The notes under the pieces: model-generated
Database searches by the model: none
Told to the model about the DNA's origin: nothing
Seen by the model: only the letters and a program-made list of their open reading frames with translations
Shown: positions 30,213-41,200 of the stretch, one piece after another
Layout: each line of letters opens with the position of its first letter
Numbering within the stretch: position 1 is the first letter of the stretch
Made by a program: the position numbers and the translations under genes
Assembly: GCA_964452085.1 (NCBI GenBank)
Contig: CAYVKL010000001.1
Span: 124,001 to 188,000 of the forward strand
Direction of reading: 5' to 3'
DNA from: Methanobacterium sp964452085
GTDB lineage: Archaea; Methanobacteriota; Methanobacteria; Methanobacteriales; Methanobacteriaceae
DNA: 64,000 nucleotides

Positions 30213-31409
30213 ATGGTAAAAAAAGATGAAATAAAGATCAATGAAAACTCGTGCGGATGTTTCATAGACGATTTATTAGCGGATAAATCCAATACTGAGC
30301 AGAATGATAATATTAAAGATGATGATCGTCTTTGTGGAGCCCGAGAAAGTGACATGGAGTTCTTTGTTGATCCAGACCCTGAAAAGATTAGTATTGAATT
30401 CTACCAGCGTCGCTTAACTGATGGTCTGCCTATCATCCCCCCCACCCAAGAAAAGGTGAACCGCTTCCTGAATTACACAAATCACGGCCCACGTGATTTT
30501 ATGGCAGTTTTACCCCCTAAAATGGGCCAGGCTACAGCTGAAAAAATAGCAATCAACGCAGTTATGGCCGGGTGCAGACCATCATTTCAACCTGTTTTAG
30601 AGCACACTATAAAGGCTATTTCTCATGAAAAGTTTAACTTGGCCGGAGTGAACGCCACCACCCACCCGGTGTCTATCTGCACCATTATAAACGGACCATT
30701 AGCAGCCGATATTGGAATAAACAGCGGAACAGGATGTCTCGGTCCTGGAAATATTGCAAACGCGACAATTGGACGAGCCATTCGCCTATGTCTCATCAAC
30801 ATTGCAGGAGCAATTCCCGGAATTGGTGATCATGCCACTCACGGCTCCCCTGCCAAGTACAGTTATTGTTTCGCTGAAAATGAACAGTATAATCCATGGG
30901 ATCCCCTGCACGTGGAAAGAGGATACAAGTTAGTTGATAGTACCGTAACCGTCATGGCAGCTGAATCCCCCCATAATGTCAACGATCATCGAAGCCAAAC
31001 TGCTGAAGACCTCCTGGACAGCATTGTTCATACTGCAGCCACGTCAGGCTGTAATAATAGCCATGTGCCCGGTGAACTACTGGTTATAATGAGCCCTGAA
31101 CATGCCCAAACCATTAGCAAAGAAGGATGGTCAAAAAAAGACGTTCAAACATATATCCATGAAAATTCCCACTTATCATCTGTTCTTGGTGACCGCGGAG
31201 GTCGTAAACTGGATGAAAAATGGATAGTTGATGGAGAAGTTCATATAACCCGTTCCCCCTCTGATGTGGTTATAGTAGTAGCTGGCGGGCCAGGCAGGCA
31301 TACTATGATTAGTCATGGATTTGGAACCGGTTCTGAGTCTGTAACGAAACCCATAAACCTTAAAAATAGGGTTACTGCCAAATCAGTGGAAAATTTTAAA
31401 ACAAAGTAG
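30213..31409 (+). CDS. Conserved partner of the UGSC-type protein, unknown function
   Basis: A 398-residue soluble protein. The first 50 residues are acidic, with cysteines (NSCGCFIDD, DDRLCGARES). The main domain has LTDGLPIIPPTQEKV, VLPPKMGQATAEKIAINAVMAGCRP (cysteine about residue 120), GPLAADIGINSGTGCLGPGNIANATIGRAIRL and VVAGGPGRHTMISHGFGTGS near the end. Repeated glycine-rich loops and three buried cysteines suggest an enzyme. I recall this protein type beside UGSC-family genes in bacteria. No close functional name can be given; substrate and partner reaction are open. Confidence 0.65.
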   Translation: MVKKDEIKINENSCGCFIDDLLADKSNTEQNDNIKDDDRLCGARESDMEFFVDPDPEKISIEFYQRRLTDGLPIIPPTQEKVNRFLNYTNHGPRDFMAVLPPKMGQATAEKIAINAVMAGCRPSFQPVLEHTIKAISHEKFNLAGVNATTHPVSICTIINGPLAADIGINSGTGCLGPGNIANATIGRAIRLCLINIAGAIPGIGDHATHGSPAKYSYCFAENEQYNPWDPLHVERGYKLVDSTVTVMAAESPHNVNDHRSQTAEDLLDSIVHTAATSGCNNSHVPGELLVIMSPEHAQTISKEGWSKKDVQTYIHENSHLSSVLGDRGGRKLDEKWIVDGEVHITRSPSDVVIVVAGGPGRHTMISHGFGTGSESVTKPINLKNRVTAKSVENFKTK

Positions 31410-31535
31410 AAATTTCATTTTCATTTGATTTTTTTTAACTAATTTCTCTAAACTACTTTCAATATATCTACTAATTTTATCTGAATTCCCAAAAAATGAA
31501 AAAAATATGGGGGATTGAAACCATTTAATACCCAA

Positions 31536-32377
31536 TTATTCTATATACTCTAGTTCTGGATGTATTAAGTCCTTTTTATCCATATAGAGATATGTTAAAC
31601 CAGAGCGAAATAGGGGAACAATATTGAATAAATAACAATGTTCAATATCAGACTCAAAAAACTTCCCAAAATAGGTATTATGCTTAAAAAGATGTTTATA
31701 AAAGCTAAAACCAGAATTATGACCCCTGAAAGTATGAAATTTATGATAAGTACTACAATTACATCAGCAATGTTATTTCTTAGCACTTTGACACTGTCTT
31801 TTAAAGATCCTATTACTGATTTTTGACATACAACTATGGACTGGTTAGCGAATATGAAAATTATGGGGGTAACAATCCACAGTATTAAACTCACCAAACA
31901 CCCAATAATAGTTAAAACCGGGAATAAATTATAGGCACCATCAATCAAAAGACCTAATAAAGCAGGTAAAGCAAATATAGCTAATAGAAGCCCTATTATT
32001 ATTGATACCAGGATTATTTTCAGGAAAAATTTATTTCCATTTTTCACCGCAACTCCTAAGTTAGGCATTTCACCATTAATGATTCTATTTGACATTCCAA
32101 TTGTTGCTGCACTCATATAACTAGAAATAATAAGCGAAATAAGAGTAATAATAATGCCAAAAATAAAAATAACTCCCAAAGAAGAATAGTTTATAGAGTT
32201 AGGGTCAAAATTACCGGAACTGAAAAAATCAGGCCCCAACAAGAAAAAAAACGATACTATACCTACAATAATTGAGATCCCATAAATCAAAATATATCCC
32301 AAAAGTGTTGGAAGTGCTAGAATTGGATTTTTGGTGAATCCAGTGAAAGATTTAGAATAATAGTCTCCAATATCCAT
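31536..32377 (-). pseudogene. Polytopic membrane protein, apparently frameshifted at the C-terminus
   Basis: The intact frame runs from ATG 32377 to a stop at 31595 (260 residues) with about six hydrophobic segments separated by glycine- and serine-rich turns; it resembles the DUF4013-like membrane proteins of methanogens. It ends abruptly after SILFPYFALV. Inserting one C in the C-run of the coding strand (G-run 31613-31616 of the plus strand) would restore a frame reading FPLFRSGLTYLYMDKKDL and about ten more residues to a stop at 31536-31538, a much more natural C-terminus. This is a real or technical one-base deletion, or a switchable homopolymer. Function unknown. Confidence 0.55.
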
Positions 32378-32471
32378 ATGAAAATCTCCTTTTTTGATTA
32401 TAAAATTTTATCATATAGTAATTAATCATTAAAACATATAAAGTATTATACTATTATAACCACCTTAAAAA

Positions 32472-32939
32472 TTAATCTGTGCAGTAACCCACCCTTTCCA
32501 TTTCAGATTCCCAGGTTTCCGGGTTTTCCTCAATGTACTTTTCCAAAAGTTCCTGGCATTCATCTATGCCCAGTACTACCACTTCAACGCCACTGTCTTG
32601 AAGAAGTTTTTCAGGACCTATAAGGGTTGTATTTTCACCAATCACCACTCTGGAAATATTGTAGAGTATAATTGCTCCAGAACACATAGTGCATGGTGAT
32701 AAAGTGGTGTAGAGTGTAGATTTATTGTAGTCCGCCCCTTTAAGGCGTCCTGCATTATGTATGCAGTCCATTTCCCCATGTAAGATGGGTGAATTCTTTT
32801 GAAGCATTCTATTGTGACCGCGCCCCACTATCTCATTATTTTGTACTAAAACTGCCCCAATTGGAATTCCACCTTCATTAAGGCTTTTTTTAGCTTCTTT
32901 AATTGCTTCCAACATGAACTTGTGATCTTCAGATAGCAT
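32472..32939 (-). CDS. Cytosine deaminase-like nucleobase deaminase
   Basis: A 155-residue member of the cytidine deaminase superfamily. The zinc site is HGEMDCIHNAG (HxE) and SPCTMCSGAI (PCxxC). The C-terminus, ENTTLIGPEKLLQDSGVEVV then KYIEENPETWESEMERVG, resembles fungal cytosine deaminase more than the tRNA adenosine deaminase TadA. Likely reaction: cytosine to uracil plus ammonia. The gene stands alone. Confidence 0.8.
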   Translation of the reverse strand: MLSEDHKFMLEAIKEAKKSLNEGGIPIGAVLVQNNEIVGRGHNRMLQKNSPILHGEMDCIHNAGRLKGADYNKSTLYTTLSPCTMCSGAIILYNISRVVIGENTTLIGPEKLLQDSGVEVVVLGIDECQELLEKYIEENPETWESEMERVGYCTD

Positions 32940-33010
32940 GAAATCATCCAGTTATTGATTATAAGCCATTGCAAAAATAGAAAAATTAAAAAAAAGGAAA
33001 AAATTGGGTT

Positions 33011-33514
33011 TTAAGTTGCTTTAAAGCTTCCAAGTATTTTTTCCATGGTCTGGGTGTCGGTATTTTGTGACACATAAGCCGCGTAGAATAGACTGTTGTT
33101 TTTAACCCAGAAAGCGATTGTGGTGTAATACCCATCAGAGTCTTTGTTAGTTGATGTGATCATGGTTGCAGTTGCCCCATCCACATTAACTGATTTAGTA
33201 GCTCCGTATCCCTGTGACTGATATTGTTGTACCAGTTGATTGAGTACTGTTTGAATACTTGCAGCGTCCAGTCCAGAAACTGATATACTTCCCACAGCAA
33301 ATCCTTCAGTGTTGCTTCCCACTGCAGCTAAATTACTTGAACCAGAAGGAGCGGTTACGGTTTTAGTTGCATTTTCAGTCCAGGTCCCTGGATATTGGAA
33401 AGTTATTCCATTTGCGGAGTATGTTTTGTTTGTCGCCCATTGATCACTGGTACAGCCCGAGGCCATTACCACCAGTGAAACCACCATTAAAATGTAGATC
33501 AACCTTTTCATCAC
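33011..33514 (-). CDS. PsbP-like secreted lipoprotein
   Basis: A 167-residue protein with an N-terminal hydrophobic signal ending in the lipobox-like VMASGC (cysteine about residue 21), then a mature domain starting TYSANGITFQYPGTWTENATK, typical of the PsbP-like fold. The rest is threonine/serine-rich with AFWVKNNSLFYAAYVSQNTD near the end. It is probably anchored to the outside of the membrane. Function unknown. Confidence 0.75.
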   Translation of the reverse strand: MMKRLIYILMVVSLVVMASGCTSDQWATNKTYSANGITFQYPGTWTENATKTVTAPSGSSNLAAVGSNTEGFAVGSISVSGLDAASIQTVLNQLVQQYQSQGYGATKSVNVDGATATMITSTNKDSDGYYTTIAFWVKNNSLFYAAYVSQNTDTQTMEKILGSFKAT

Positions 33515-33702
33515 TTCACCTCATTATAATTATCATAATTAATTGTGTAGTTAATTAGATTTAAATAAAACCCAAATCATACTATTATCTAATTTAGTCT
33601 TAAAAAAAGGAATTTAATGAATAAATTTAGATTAAAAAATGAAATTTCCAGATTATCGTTACTCAAAATGCTTAGAAAAAAAATTAATAATTTTAAAAAC
33701 AA

Positions 33703-34947
33703 TTAGAGTGTTCCAAGACAATCATAAATTAAATTGCATTCTAATCGGGTAGCAAAACTTATAGCTTTCTCATCAACCATAAATTCAGGGTTGTGATTTG
33801 GTTTAGCTTCAGAAAGCGGGCGATCACACGGTGCAGCACCATAATACATGTAAAGACCAGGAACTTCTCTTGAAAAATATGAAAAATCTTCGGATTTTGT
33901 TGATGATAAATAGTATAGAACATTTTTTGCTGTTGCCACTCTTTCCAATGTAGGTAGCATTTTTTCGTATAGTTCTTCCTGATTAATGTTCATGGGATAA
34001 TGCTGACCGAATATCACTTCTGCCTGACAACCATGCATTTCGGCTTTAAGTTCAGCCAGTTCTTTTATACGAGTTATTAGAATTTCACGGTTATCTTCAT
34101 CTAAAGATCGAACTGTTAAACCCATTTCTGCCCCTTCCGGAATTATATTTACTTTTATTCCACCCCAGAAGTATCCTACAGTTATAACTGCCGCACCTTT
34201 CTGCAAATCCACTTCCCGACTTATAAGAGTCTGTAAAGAGTTTATAAGAGATGCTCCAGCAACTATGGGGTCTTTTCCACTCCATGGTTGAGATCCGTGG
34301 GCCTGTTCCCCCCATATGCGTATAAATATACTATCCTGACTGGCGTGGGTTGGTCCTTCCCGTACCATAACCTGACCAGGATAACAAGTGTTATTGGCGT
34401 GGAAAGCCAAGATAGCTTGAACATCAGGGTCTTTAAGTGCACCTTCTTCTATCATACGCAGAGCACCCCCATCAGCACCAGTAGGAGCTCCTTCTTCTGC
34501 AGGTTGGAATAAGAAAACCACATTTCCAGGTAATTCGTTCTTAAGTTGGCTTAAAATGGTTGCTGTGCCCATTGCAGCAGCAGTACTGGCATCATGCCCA
34601 CATACATGAGCTACATATGTTTCCTGACCGTTGTAATCAGTTTTAACATTAGAAGCATAAGGAAGTTTCGTTTCCTCCTTAACTGGAAGTGCATCCATAT
34701 CTGCCCTTATAGCTATTGTAGGGCCAGGTTTTTCTCCATGGAGAACTGCTTTAATTCCAGTCTTGGCAATGGAACTTATTTCAAATCCCGGGAGTTGGTC
34801 CAAATATTCATGGATATAATTACTCGTTTCAAATTCCTGGTAGGCAAGTTCTGGGTGCTGGTGGAGCCAGCGGAAGATTTTTATTTGTTTAGATTTGAAA
34901 TCAGACCCCATTTGATTTATAGAATTGTAAAATGCATCGGGATTCAT
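33703..34947 (-). CDS. M20-family amidohydrolase (N-acyl amino acid hydrolase type)
   Basis: A 414-residue dinuclear metallohydrolase. The N-terminal domain has FRWLHQHPELAYQEFETSNYI, IRADMDALPVKE and AHVCGHDASTAAAMG; FQPAEEGAPTGADGGALRMIEEG carries the catalytic glutamates. The C-terminal TKSEDFSYFSREVPGLYMYYG and NPEFMVDEKA complete the hippuricase/IAA-amino-acid hydrolase pattern. ATG 34947 is four bases after GGTGAT; upstream starts overlap that site. It probably releases an amino acid or aromatic acid from an N-acyl conjugate; the substrate is unknown. Confidence 0.88.
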   Translation of the reverse strand: MNPDAFYNSINQMGSDFKSKQIKIFRWLHQHPELAYQEFETSNYIHEYLDQLPGFEISSIAKTGIKAVLHGEKPGPTIAIRADMDALPVKEETKLPYASNVKTDYNGQETYVAHVCGHDASTAAAMGTATILSQLKNELPGNVVFLFQPAEEGAPTGADGGALRMIEEGALKDPDVQAILAFHANNTCYPGQVMVREGPTHASQDSIFIRIWGEQAHGSQPWSGKDPIVAGASLINSLQTLISREVDLQKGAAVITVGYFWGGIKVNIIPEGAEMGLTVRSLDEDNREILITRIKELAELKAEMHGCQAEVIFGQHYPMNINQEELYEKMLPTLERVATAKNVLYYLSSTKSEDFSYFSREVPGLYMYYGAAPCDRPLSEAKPNHNPEFMVDEKAISFATRLECNLIYDCLGTL

Positions 34948-35264
34948 TAACATCACCTTAAAAATGCATATGACCTTTAAAATTCAAGTTATACCCTATT
35001 TTTTGTGATTTATCCTATTAATAATTTGTTAGAATGGTTTATTTTCTTGTTGGAATGGTTTATTTCCAGCTTATTTTCAAGTTAAAGCTTTATTACGTAA
35101 CATTAAGCAAAGATAATCCTTTTCATAACTTAAGCTTTCCTTATTGGGTGACTATTTTCACTATAGAATTGGAAAGGGATATGAGTTTGTGAAGATAATA
35201 CAAAATCAATGAATTAATTCCGGAAAATTAAGGAAAAATAAAAGAATAAAAGAGGTGATGAGTT
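34948..35264. other. 317-base divergent intergenic region
   Basis: Separates the M20 hydrolase (minus) from the small membrane-anchored gene (plus). It holds a 21-base tandem repeat (separate entry) and is otherwise AT-rich. No RNA gene or ORF can be supported. Confidence 0.5.
35026..35067. repeat. Two 21-base tandem repeats
   Basis: Copies at 35026-35046 and 35047-35067 share TTGTT-R-GAATGGTTTATTT and differ at only two positions. They lie in the divergent upstream region and could bind a regulator, since 21 bases is two helical turns. Confidence 0.7.
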
Positions 35265-35639
35265 TTGAATAAACGTGTGATTGGCATGTTTATAATTTTG
35301 ATTGTGATTTTAGTGGCAGCCGGAGCGTGGTTTCTTCTTATGAAGCCAGCAGCCAACAACACCACAGTAAACAACACTACCCCTACTATTAACACCCCCA
35401 ACACTCCTACTAACCAGAGCAAGAATCAGACAAACACCACCAACACAACAATAACATCAGCTAAAGCCAAAGAACTAGCAGGCCAATATGTTGGAATGGG
35501 TGTTACCCTGGAAACCCCCACATTAACTACATATAAAGGTGTTAGTGTTTGGAAAGTGCCTGTTGTGACCTATTCTCCAGACAAGGTCTATTTAGATCCA
35601 ATCTATATTAATTCCAAAACCGGGCAGAGAGTGACATAA
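35265..35639 (+). CDS. Membrane-anchored extracellular protein with PepSY-like domain
   Basis: A 124-residue protein with one N-terminal membrane segment (residues about 5-27), an Asn/Thr-rich linker (about 30-65) and a small C-terminal domain, SAKAKELAGQYVG to DPIYINSKTGQRVT. The pattern fits a PepSY-like fold. It starts at TTG 35265, five bases after a full GAGGTGAT; an ATG at 35259 in another frame stops after four codons. The role is unknown; PepSY domains often inhibit proteases. Confidence 0.7.
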   Translation: MNKRVIGMFIILIVILVAAGAWFLLMKPAANNTTVNNTTPTINTPNTPTNQSKNQTNTTNTTITSAKAKELAGQYVGMGVTLETPTLTTYKGVSVWKVPVVTYSPDKVYLDPIYINSKTGQRVT

Positions 35640-35760
35640 ACCACTCTTTAAATTTTTTTTTCCATTTGTTGTTAAATTATAAAAAAACTGAATAACTAAA
35701 AATCATTGAAAAAAAGGCAAATAAGAATTTAAAATAAATAAAAATAAAGAATAAAGGTAT

Positions 35761-38067
35761 TTAATACCTTCTCCTATCCATTAACTCTTTCATTTTGCCA
35801 GGATTCCATCCTCCACTGGCAGATTTGGATCTTCCAACTTGTTGAACGTATCCAGTTATCCTATCGTACCATTCAACTTCTTTTTCCTCTCCACAGGTGG
35901 CACAGTTTGGTTGAAGCCCTTTCATCAGGGTTTTGCATTTTATGCAGAAACTTAAGGCACTGCTGTATGCCCAGAAACCAATATCAGACTTTTTAGCCAT
36001 CTTATTGGTGAGGCTCATGAGTGATTCAGGGTCACTGTGGGATTCTCCCATGAAAGCATGGAAAATATGTCCCCCCAATGTGAGAGGGTGGAATTTTTCC
36101 TCTATACGTATCTTTTCAGGCAGGTTAACATCTGAGTTAACTGGAACATGACTACTGTTAGTGTAATATGAGGCTTTATTGTCTCCCTGAGTTATAGCCT
36201 GGTCTTTGAACTTCTCCCGGTCCAGGGTAGCGAAACGATAGGCTGTAGATTCTGCAGGAGTCTGTAAAACACTCCACCTGTAACCGGTCTCCTTACTCAG
36301 GTCACTGGCTCTCTGGTTCATGAATTCCAGAATCCTTATTCCCAGTTGACGTGCGTCTGCATCATCAATACCCACTCCACAGTGGCTGAGTAACATTTCA
36401 TTCAATCCCACGAATCCAAAGGATAAAGTGGAGTTATTCACCCTATAATACCTTTCACCTTCATTTTCCTGGGTGAGGAATGGTAATAGGTTGAAGTCAT
36501 TTAAACAGTTCATGGACTGCTCTCTTCTCATTAACAGCACCTGTTCAGCCAGGCGCATGTAATTATCCAGGTATTCGAATATTTCTTCCTCATCACGGGA
36601 TTGATAAGCCATTCTAGGTAAGTTAAGAGTTACGTAAGCCAGGTTCCCGGTTCTAAGACAATCCTGATCCCAGTCCCCAGTCCAATTATCATTAAGGGAT
36701 GTTCTGCAGCCCATGTAGTTGGCCATGTCCCCCCGGTAATCTGGTAACATGTTAACGAAGTAGGCACTGCCGTATTTGGCGGATAATTCGTGAACTAATG
36801 CCACGTCATCAGCATATTCATCCTTGAGGATTTTATCACGTAAAACATAGATGGTGTTGGGGAATAAGTGAGGTTTACCATCACTGTCACCTTCCAGGAG
36901 GGTTTCGGTGAATGCCCTCTGTAACATACGGGTTTCCTCTTCGAAGTCCCCGTAGACCCCTGCAAGTTTGCCTTTAGGCCCGTAAGCATTAACATCCTGT
37001 AAGAAGTCTGGAACTCCGAATTCCAGGTTTATGCTGGTGAATGGTACTTGACTTCCCCTGGCAGCATATGCCATGTTCAGGTTGTAGATGAACATTTGTA
37101 CAGCCTGTTTCACCTTCTCGTAAGGCAATCCCCTGGCGAATGGTGCTACAAAAACATTCCAGAGACTCATGGATTGGCCTCCGCTCATGTTCTGCTGGGC
37201 GGCCAGCATGATCTCCCCTGAATGGTTCATCAAGGTTTCTATATGGTTTGGTGGTCCGGCTACACTGGTGTGGTCTCCGGTTCCATCTACTTTAAGTCCG
37301 TGTTTTATGAAGAATCGTAAATCATGCTGTAAACAGTTTAATGGCCTGCCTGCGAAGAATTCCAGGTCGTGTATATGAATGTCCCCACCCATATGAGCAT
37401 CTGCTAATTCATTGGGCAGTATATGAAGCAATGCATATTGTTTTAGGGCTTCATCTGCCACATATTTGTGGACGGTTTCCGGGTTGTGTATCATGTTGGC
37501 GTTATCCCGGCTTCCATTTTCAATGAGGTTGGTGATGTTGTAGACCGGGATCCCCAGCCTGGTGTATCGGCGTCTGTAGGTTTCCAGACCGTGTTCCACC
37601 AGTTTGGTGTTTACCATTTCCCTTAGCATAGGTGCAGTTAAATATTCCACATCTAATTTCTTAACTTCCTTCCACACTTCAGTGGCGATTTTATCAGCAA
37701 GTTCCGGGCTGGCACCAGTTTCTACAATAAGCGTTTTTTCGATTTTGGTTTTGTCGAAGGATTCAATGGTGTCTCTGGATGTTCGAACCCTCAACTGATT
37801 GGTACGGAGATATTTATCAGCCATCTTAGAGTCTACACGTTTTAAAGAGTCATAAACCCACATTTTAAGTTCCTTGGTGGTGACCCCATCATAGGCCGCG
37901 CCAGCGGTCTGAGACGCTATTTTTTCCGCTGCCCATAAGGGAGCGCCTGCCATGAGGCAGGATTTTAAAATCTTCTCGTGACTGAACTTCTCAAATATCC
38001 CATTGTTTTTCAAAACACAATTTTCCGCCTTGGTTGGAATGGCGGCAATAATACGAGCATCCTTCAT
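35761..38067 (-). CDS. nrdD: Anaerobic ribonucleoside-triphosphate reductase
   Basis: A class III ribonucleotide reductase of 768 residues. An N-terminal ATP-cone (about 20-110) is followed by the catalytic barrel with MSGGQSMSLWNVFVAPFARGL and a cysteine-containing MGCRTSLNDN. A zinc site is CIKCKTLMKGLQPNCATC (about residue 705). The C-terminal RITGYVQQVGRSKSASGGWN is the glycyl-radical region of the archaeal type. An NrdG activase would be needed, but none is in this window. Confidence 0.93.
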   Translation of the reverse strand: MKDARIIAAIPTKAENCVLKNNGIFEKFSHEKILKSCLMAGAPLWAAEKIASQTAGAAYDGVTTKELKMWVYDSLKRVDSKMADKYLRTNQLRVRTSRDTIESFDKTKIEKTLIVETGASPELADKIATEVWKEVKKLDVEYLTAPMLREMVNTKLVEHGLETYRRRYTRLGIPVYNITNLIENGSRDNANMIHNPETVHKYVADEALKQYALLHILPNELADAHMGGDIHIHDLEFFAGRPLNCLQHDLRFFIKHGLKVDGTGDHTSVAGPPNHIETLMNHSGEIMLAAQQNMSGGQSMSLWNVFVAPFARGLPYEKVKQAVQMFIYNLNMAYAARGSQVPFTSINLEFGVPDFLQDVNAYGPKGKLAGVYGDFEEETRMLQRAFTETLLEGDSDGKPHLFPNTIYVLRDKILKDEYADDVALVHELSAKYGSAYFVNMLPDYRGDMANYMGCRTSLNDNWTGDWDQDCLRTGNLAYVTLNLPRMAYQSRDEEEIFEYLDNYMRLAEQVLLMRREQSMNCLNDFNLLPFLTQENEGERYYRVNNSTLSFGFVGLNEMLLSHCGVGIDDADARQLGIRILEFMNQRASDLSKETGYRWSVLQTPAESTAYRFATLDREKFKDQAITQGDNKASYYTNSSHVPVNSDVNLPEKIRIEEKFHPLTLGGHIFHAFMGESHSDPESLMSLTNKMAKKSDIGFWAYSSALSFCIKCKTLMKGLQPNCATCGEEKEVEWYDRITGYVQQVGRSKSASGGWNPGKMKELMDRRRY

Positions 38068-38275
38068 CTTTTACACATCCTCCGCCCTTAAAATCAATAT
38101 TACTATAATAATAATTTCCCCTTTTAACCCCCGTATTTATGGGTTTTTTACTTACTTTCTATTTCTATTTGTATGTTATAAAATTGTTTCGATTAACCAA
38201 ACTGTTCTGATCTAGAAAACTGTTTAGATTGCCCACTATTTTTCTGATAACACCAGTTTTCTTCCAACAATATTT

Positions 38276-41200
38276 CTAAAGGAAAACATCAAGTGAACTT
38301 TGCTTGGATCGGTCACTTTCAAAGAGTGAGTTAATCCCTGACTCCAATAGTTCGATCCTCTGCACAAGGTAAGGGTCTATTGGGTATCTTCCGGCAAGTT
38401 CCTTGGATATTTCCAAGTATTTTTTTACAGAACCTTTGGATATGCTCAGTATCAAATTACTGCCACATGTACATTCACCTGTGAGTGGTATACGCCGGTA
38501 TTTCTTGTTGCATTTGGTGCAACGCACTTTTTGCCTGGCAAATGCTCTTGAATTCCCTGCTATGTCTGGTAGGAAATGAGAGTTCAGGACTCCTTCCACC
38601 ACACCTTTCTGATCCACAGCACGTATTTTTTCAGCCAGTTTGATCTGGCCATCCACTTTATCTTTCATGGTGGGCAGGGTTTTATAGAGGCATATCTTGG
38701 GTCCCTGGTGAATGCTGGAAGTTTCATGAGAATATATAAGCCCTTCGTATTGCTCATCTTTTCCCAACCTTTTGTGTACGTTGTTTATTATGTCCAGGAC
38801 ATCAGATGGTTTGGCATTTTCCAGGGTTTTCTGGTAGAATTCCAGTGGAATTGTTTCCATGGTGTCCAGGTTGTGGGATTCATCATCGATCTCTTCAGGA
38901 TCTATGCGTGAAGACAGAACCAAAGGAGCATCCATTCGCCCTCCACGACTGCTGGGCAGGTAAACTTTGGAAAAATTTAAGAGTGCATCCATGAGGAGCA
39001 TTACTGAGTCTTCATCACTGTCACAGTTTCTTCGTTTGGCTGAATGGAAGTAGGGATGAGCATAACACGCTGCGGCTTTGGTGAATCCTAATATTCGCCC
39101 CAATACACCAGCAGATGTGTGAGGTGCTAACCCCACAGCTAAATGACCCACCAGGTCTTCTTTAGTTTTGACCTGATAGTAAGGCTCCATTTCATAAAAA
39201 TTAATTAGAAGATCATCAATGAAGTGGGAAACTCTCATTAAGTATTCGGCACAGGCCTCAGAAATTACCAGATCCTGTATACGGAGTTCAATCACCTGAT
39301 GTTCATTAGTAATCTCTTCACCATGAATATCATGAGTGTATCCGAGTTCTCGGATTTTAGGGATACTGACTCCAATCTCATTGGGTATAAAATGAGTTAG
39401 TGGAAGGTCTGTAGAATCGTGTCGAATTGTAGCATCTTTAAAAGTGTAAACACCGTTTTTAGCTCGGAGTATTCCTTTTTCCAGGGGTTCGGGGAATTTA
39501 TCCTCGGATATCATTCCCTGCACACCCTTGATTTCATCCAGTTTCCTAACTCCTGAGTTCTTGTAAGCTTTTCGAAGGAGATTGGCCAGGTTGATCCTTT
39601 TTTTTCCTGAACTGCTGGGCACTGTGCGTGCCCCGCACACTGGGCAGATAGCCTGCATTGACCCCACCCCACATTCAGGGTTGGTGCATTTGCATCTAGC
39701 GATGTCCACCGTGATACTCCCCTTTTTAGCTGCTTCTATGATGTTTCTCCGGTTACCACCATGAGTCCCAATGGGGAAAAGGGCATGAGGTGCAGGTTTC
39801 ATCATCCTTTCCTTGGTTTTCTCAGGCCTGCCTACCCTCCCCCCAAGATAAGTGGGGGCTTTGGCCATTATTTCAACGGGTGCAACCCGGTTAAGGGCTT
39901 CCAAAGTTGGAATATCCTCCTCAGTGTTTAAGGGTTCGGTTAGGGTGTGAATAAGTGCATATGCATCATCAGCCGAGAGTATGATTTTTTCATCATTAAC
40001 TTGATGAGGAACACCTAAAGCCTCTAGAATCCTCTTTTCAGGACCTATATCCAAGGATAGATCCTCATTAATATTATTATCATCCGTTGCATTATTTAAC
40101 CACACCCTAAGACTGTTTAAATCAATTTTAGTCACATCGTGGTAGAAATAGGTGTAATCAGGGTGTAATGGGATTTGGTACTGTTTTGATAGAATGAATG
40201 ACACTCGAGCACTGATTTTATCTCCCTGTAGGAAGTGGTTGATCTCTTCTTCGGTACTTTCATCAAATTTAGGTGATTTTTTCAAAATTTGAACCCACCA
40301 TTCCTGGCACCAGCCTGCAGGTAATAGTTGGTGGTTGTTTCTGAGAAACTCACCAAATGCCACCAGCATGTCCCCTAAATAGATTATTTCCACTACTTGT
40401 GGTCTGATTCTACGGGCTTGATCCACTGATTCAACATTTATCACATCACCATTTCTGAGTTTCACAATAGGGCCATCAATGGTGTCACAGGGAACCACAC
40501 AGTTTCCTTTACCCGGTCTTTCGATTTTCATCTGGGTTCCTACTGCCAGGAATTCCAGAATTTCCATGGTGGCAGGGTGAACACCCATAGCCGCCAGTCC
40601 AGTGTTCCTGGATCTACCATACCTTAATCTGAAGCCTCCTTTGGCCTGTGGATATGCCAACACAGGTCGGCCCCCAATAATATCCCTCATGTATTTATCA
40701 TCGACTTTGGGTGCGTCATCTTTAGCATCATCAGATCCATCATCCTGATCTGATTTTTTGGTCTTAGACAGATCTCCCAGCCAGTCCCATCCTTCTATTT
40801 TCAGCATTTTAGCATACTTCAGTACTTTGGGTGCTTTCTGTATAACACCCTCCACCAGTGCCAGTAATGCCCCTCCACGAAGGTGGTTAGTCTCTACTCT
40901 TTCTAAATCACGATGAGAGACTTCTACTTGATCCGTGGGTTCACCTGTAACTTCTACAGGTATGTGCTGTGCTGCGGAACGAACTTCATCTGGAGAAGGT
41001 GAGTACTGCAGATTAGTTACCTCTGACTCGTAAAGCTCAGCTTCTTCCACATATCTTTCAATTTCTCTTTCAGTGGGTTTGTAGATATCTAAATCCATGT
41101 TTAATCTTATATAATCAGCAATTAATACTGCTAGTGCAGATGCCGTACCCCCTGCACTCCTAATTGGCCCTGTGAAGTACACGGCCAAGTACCAGCTTTG

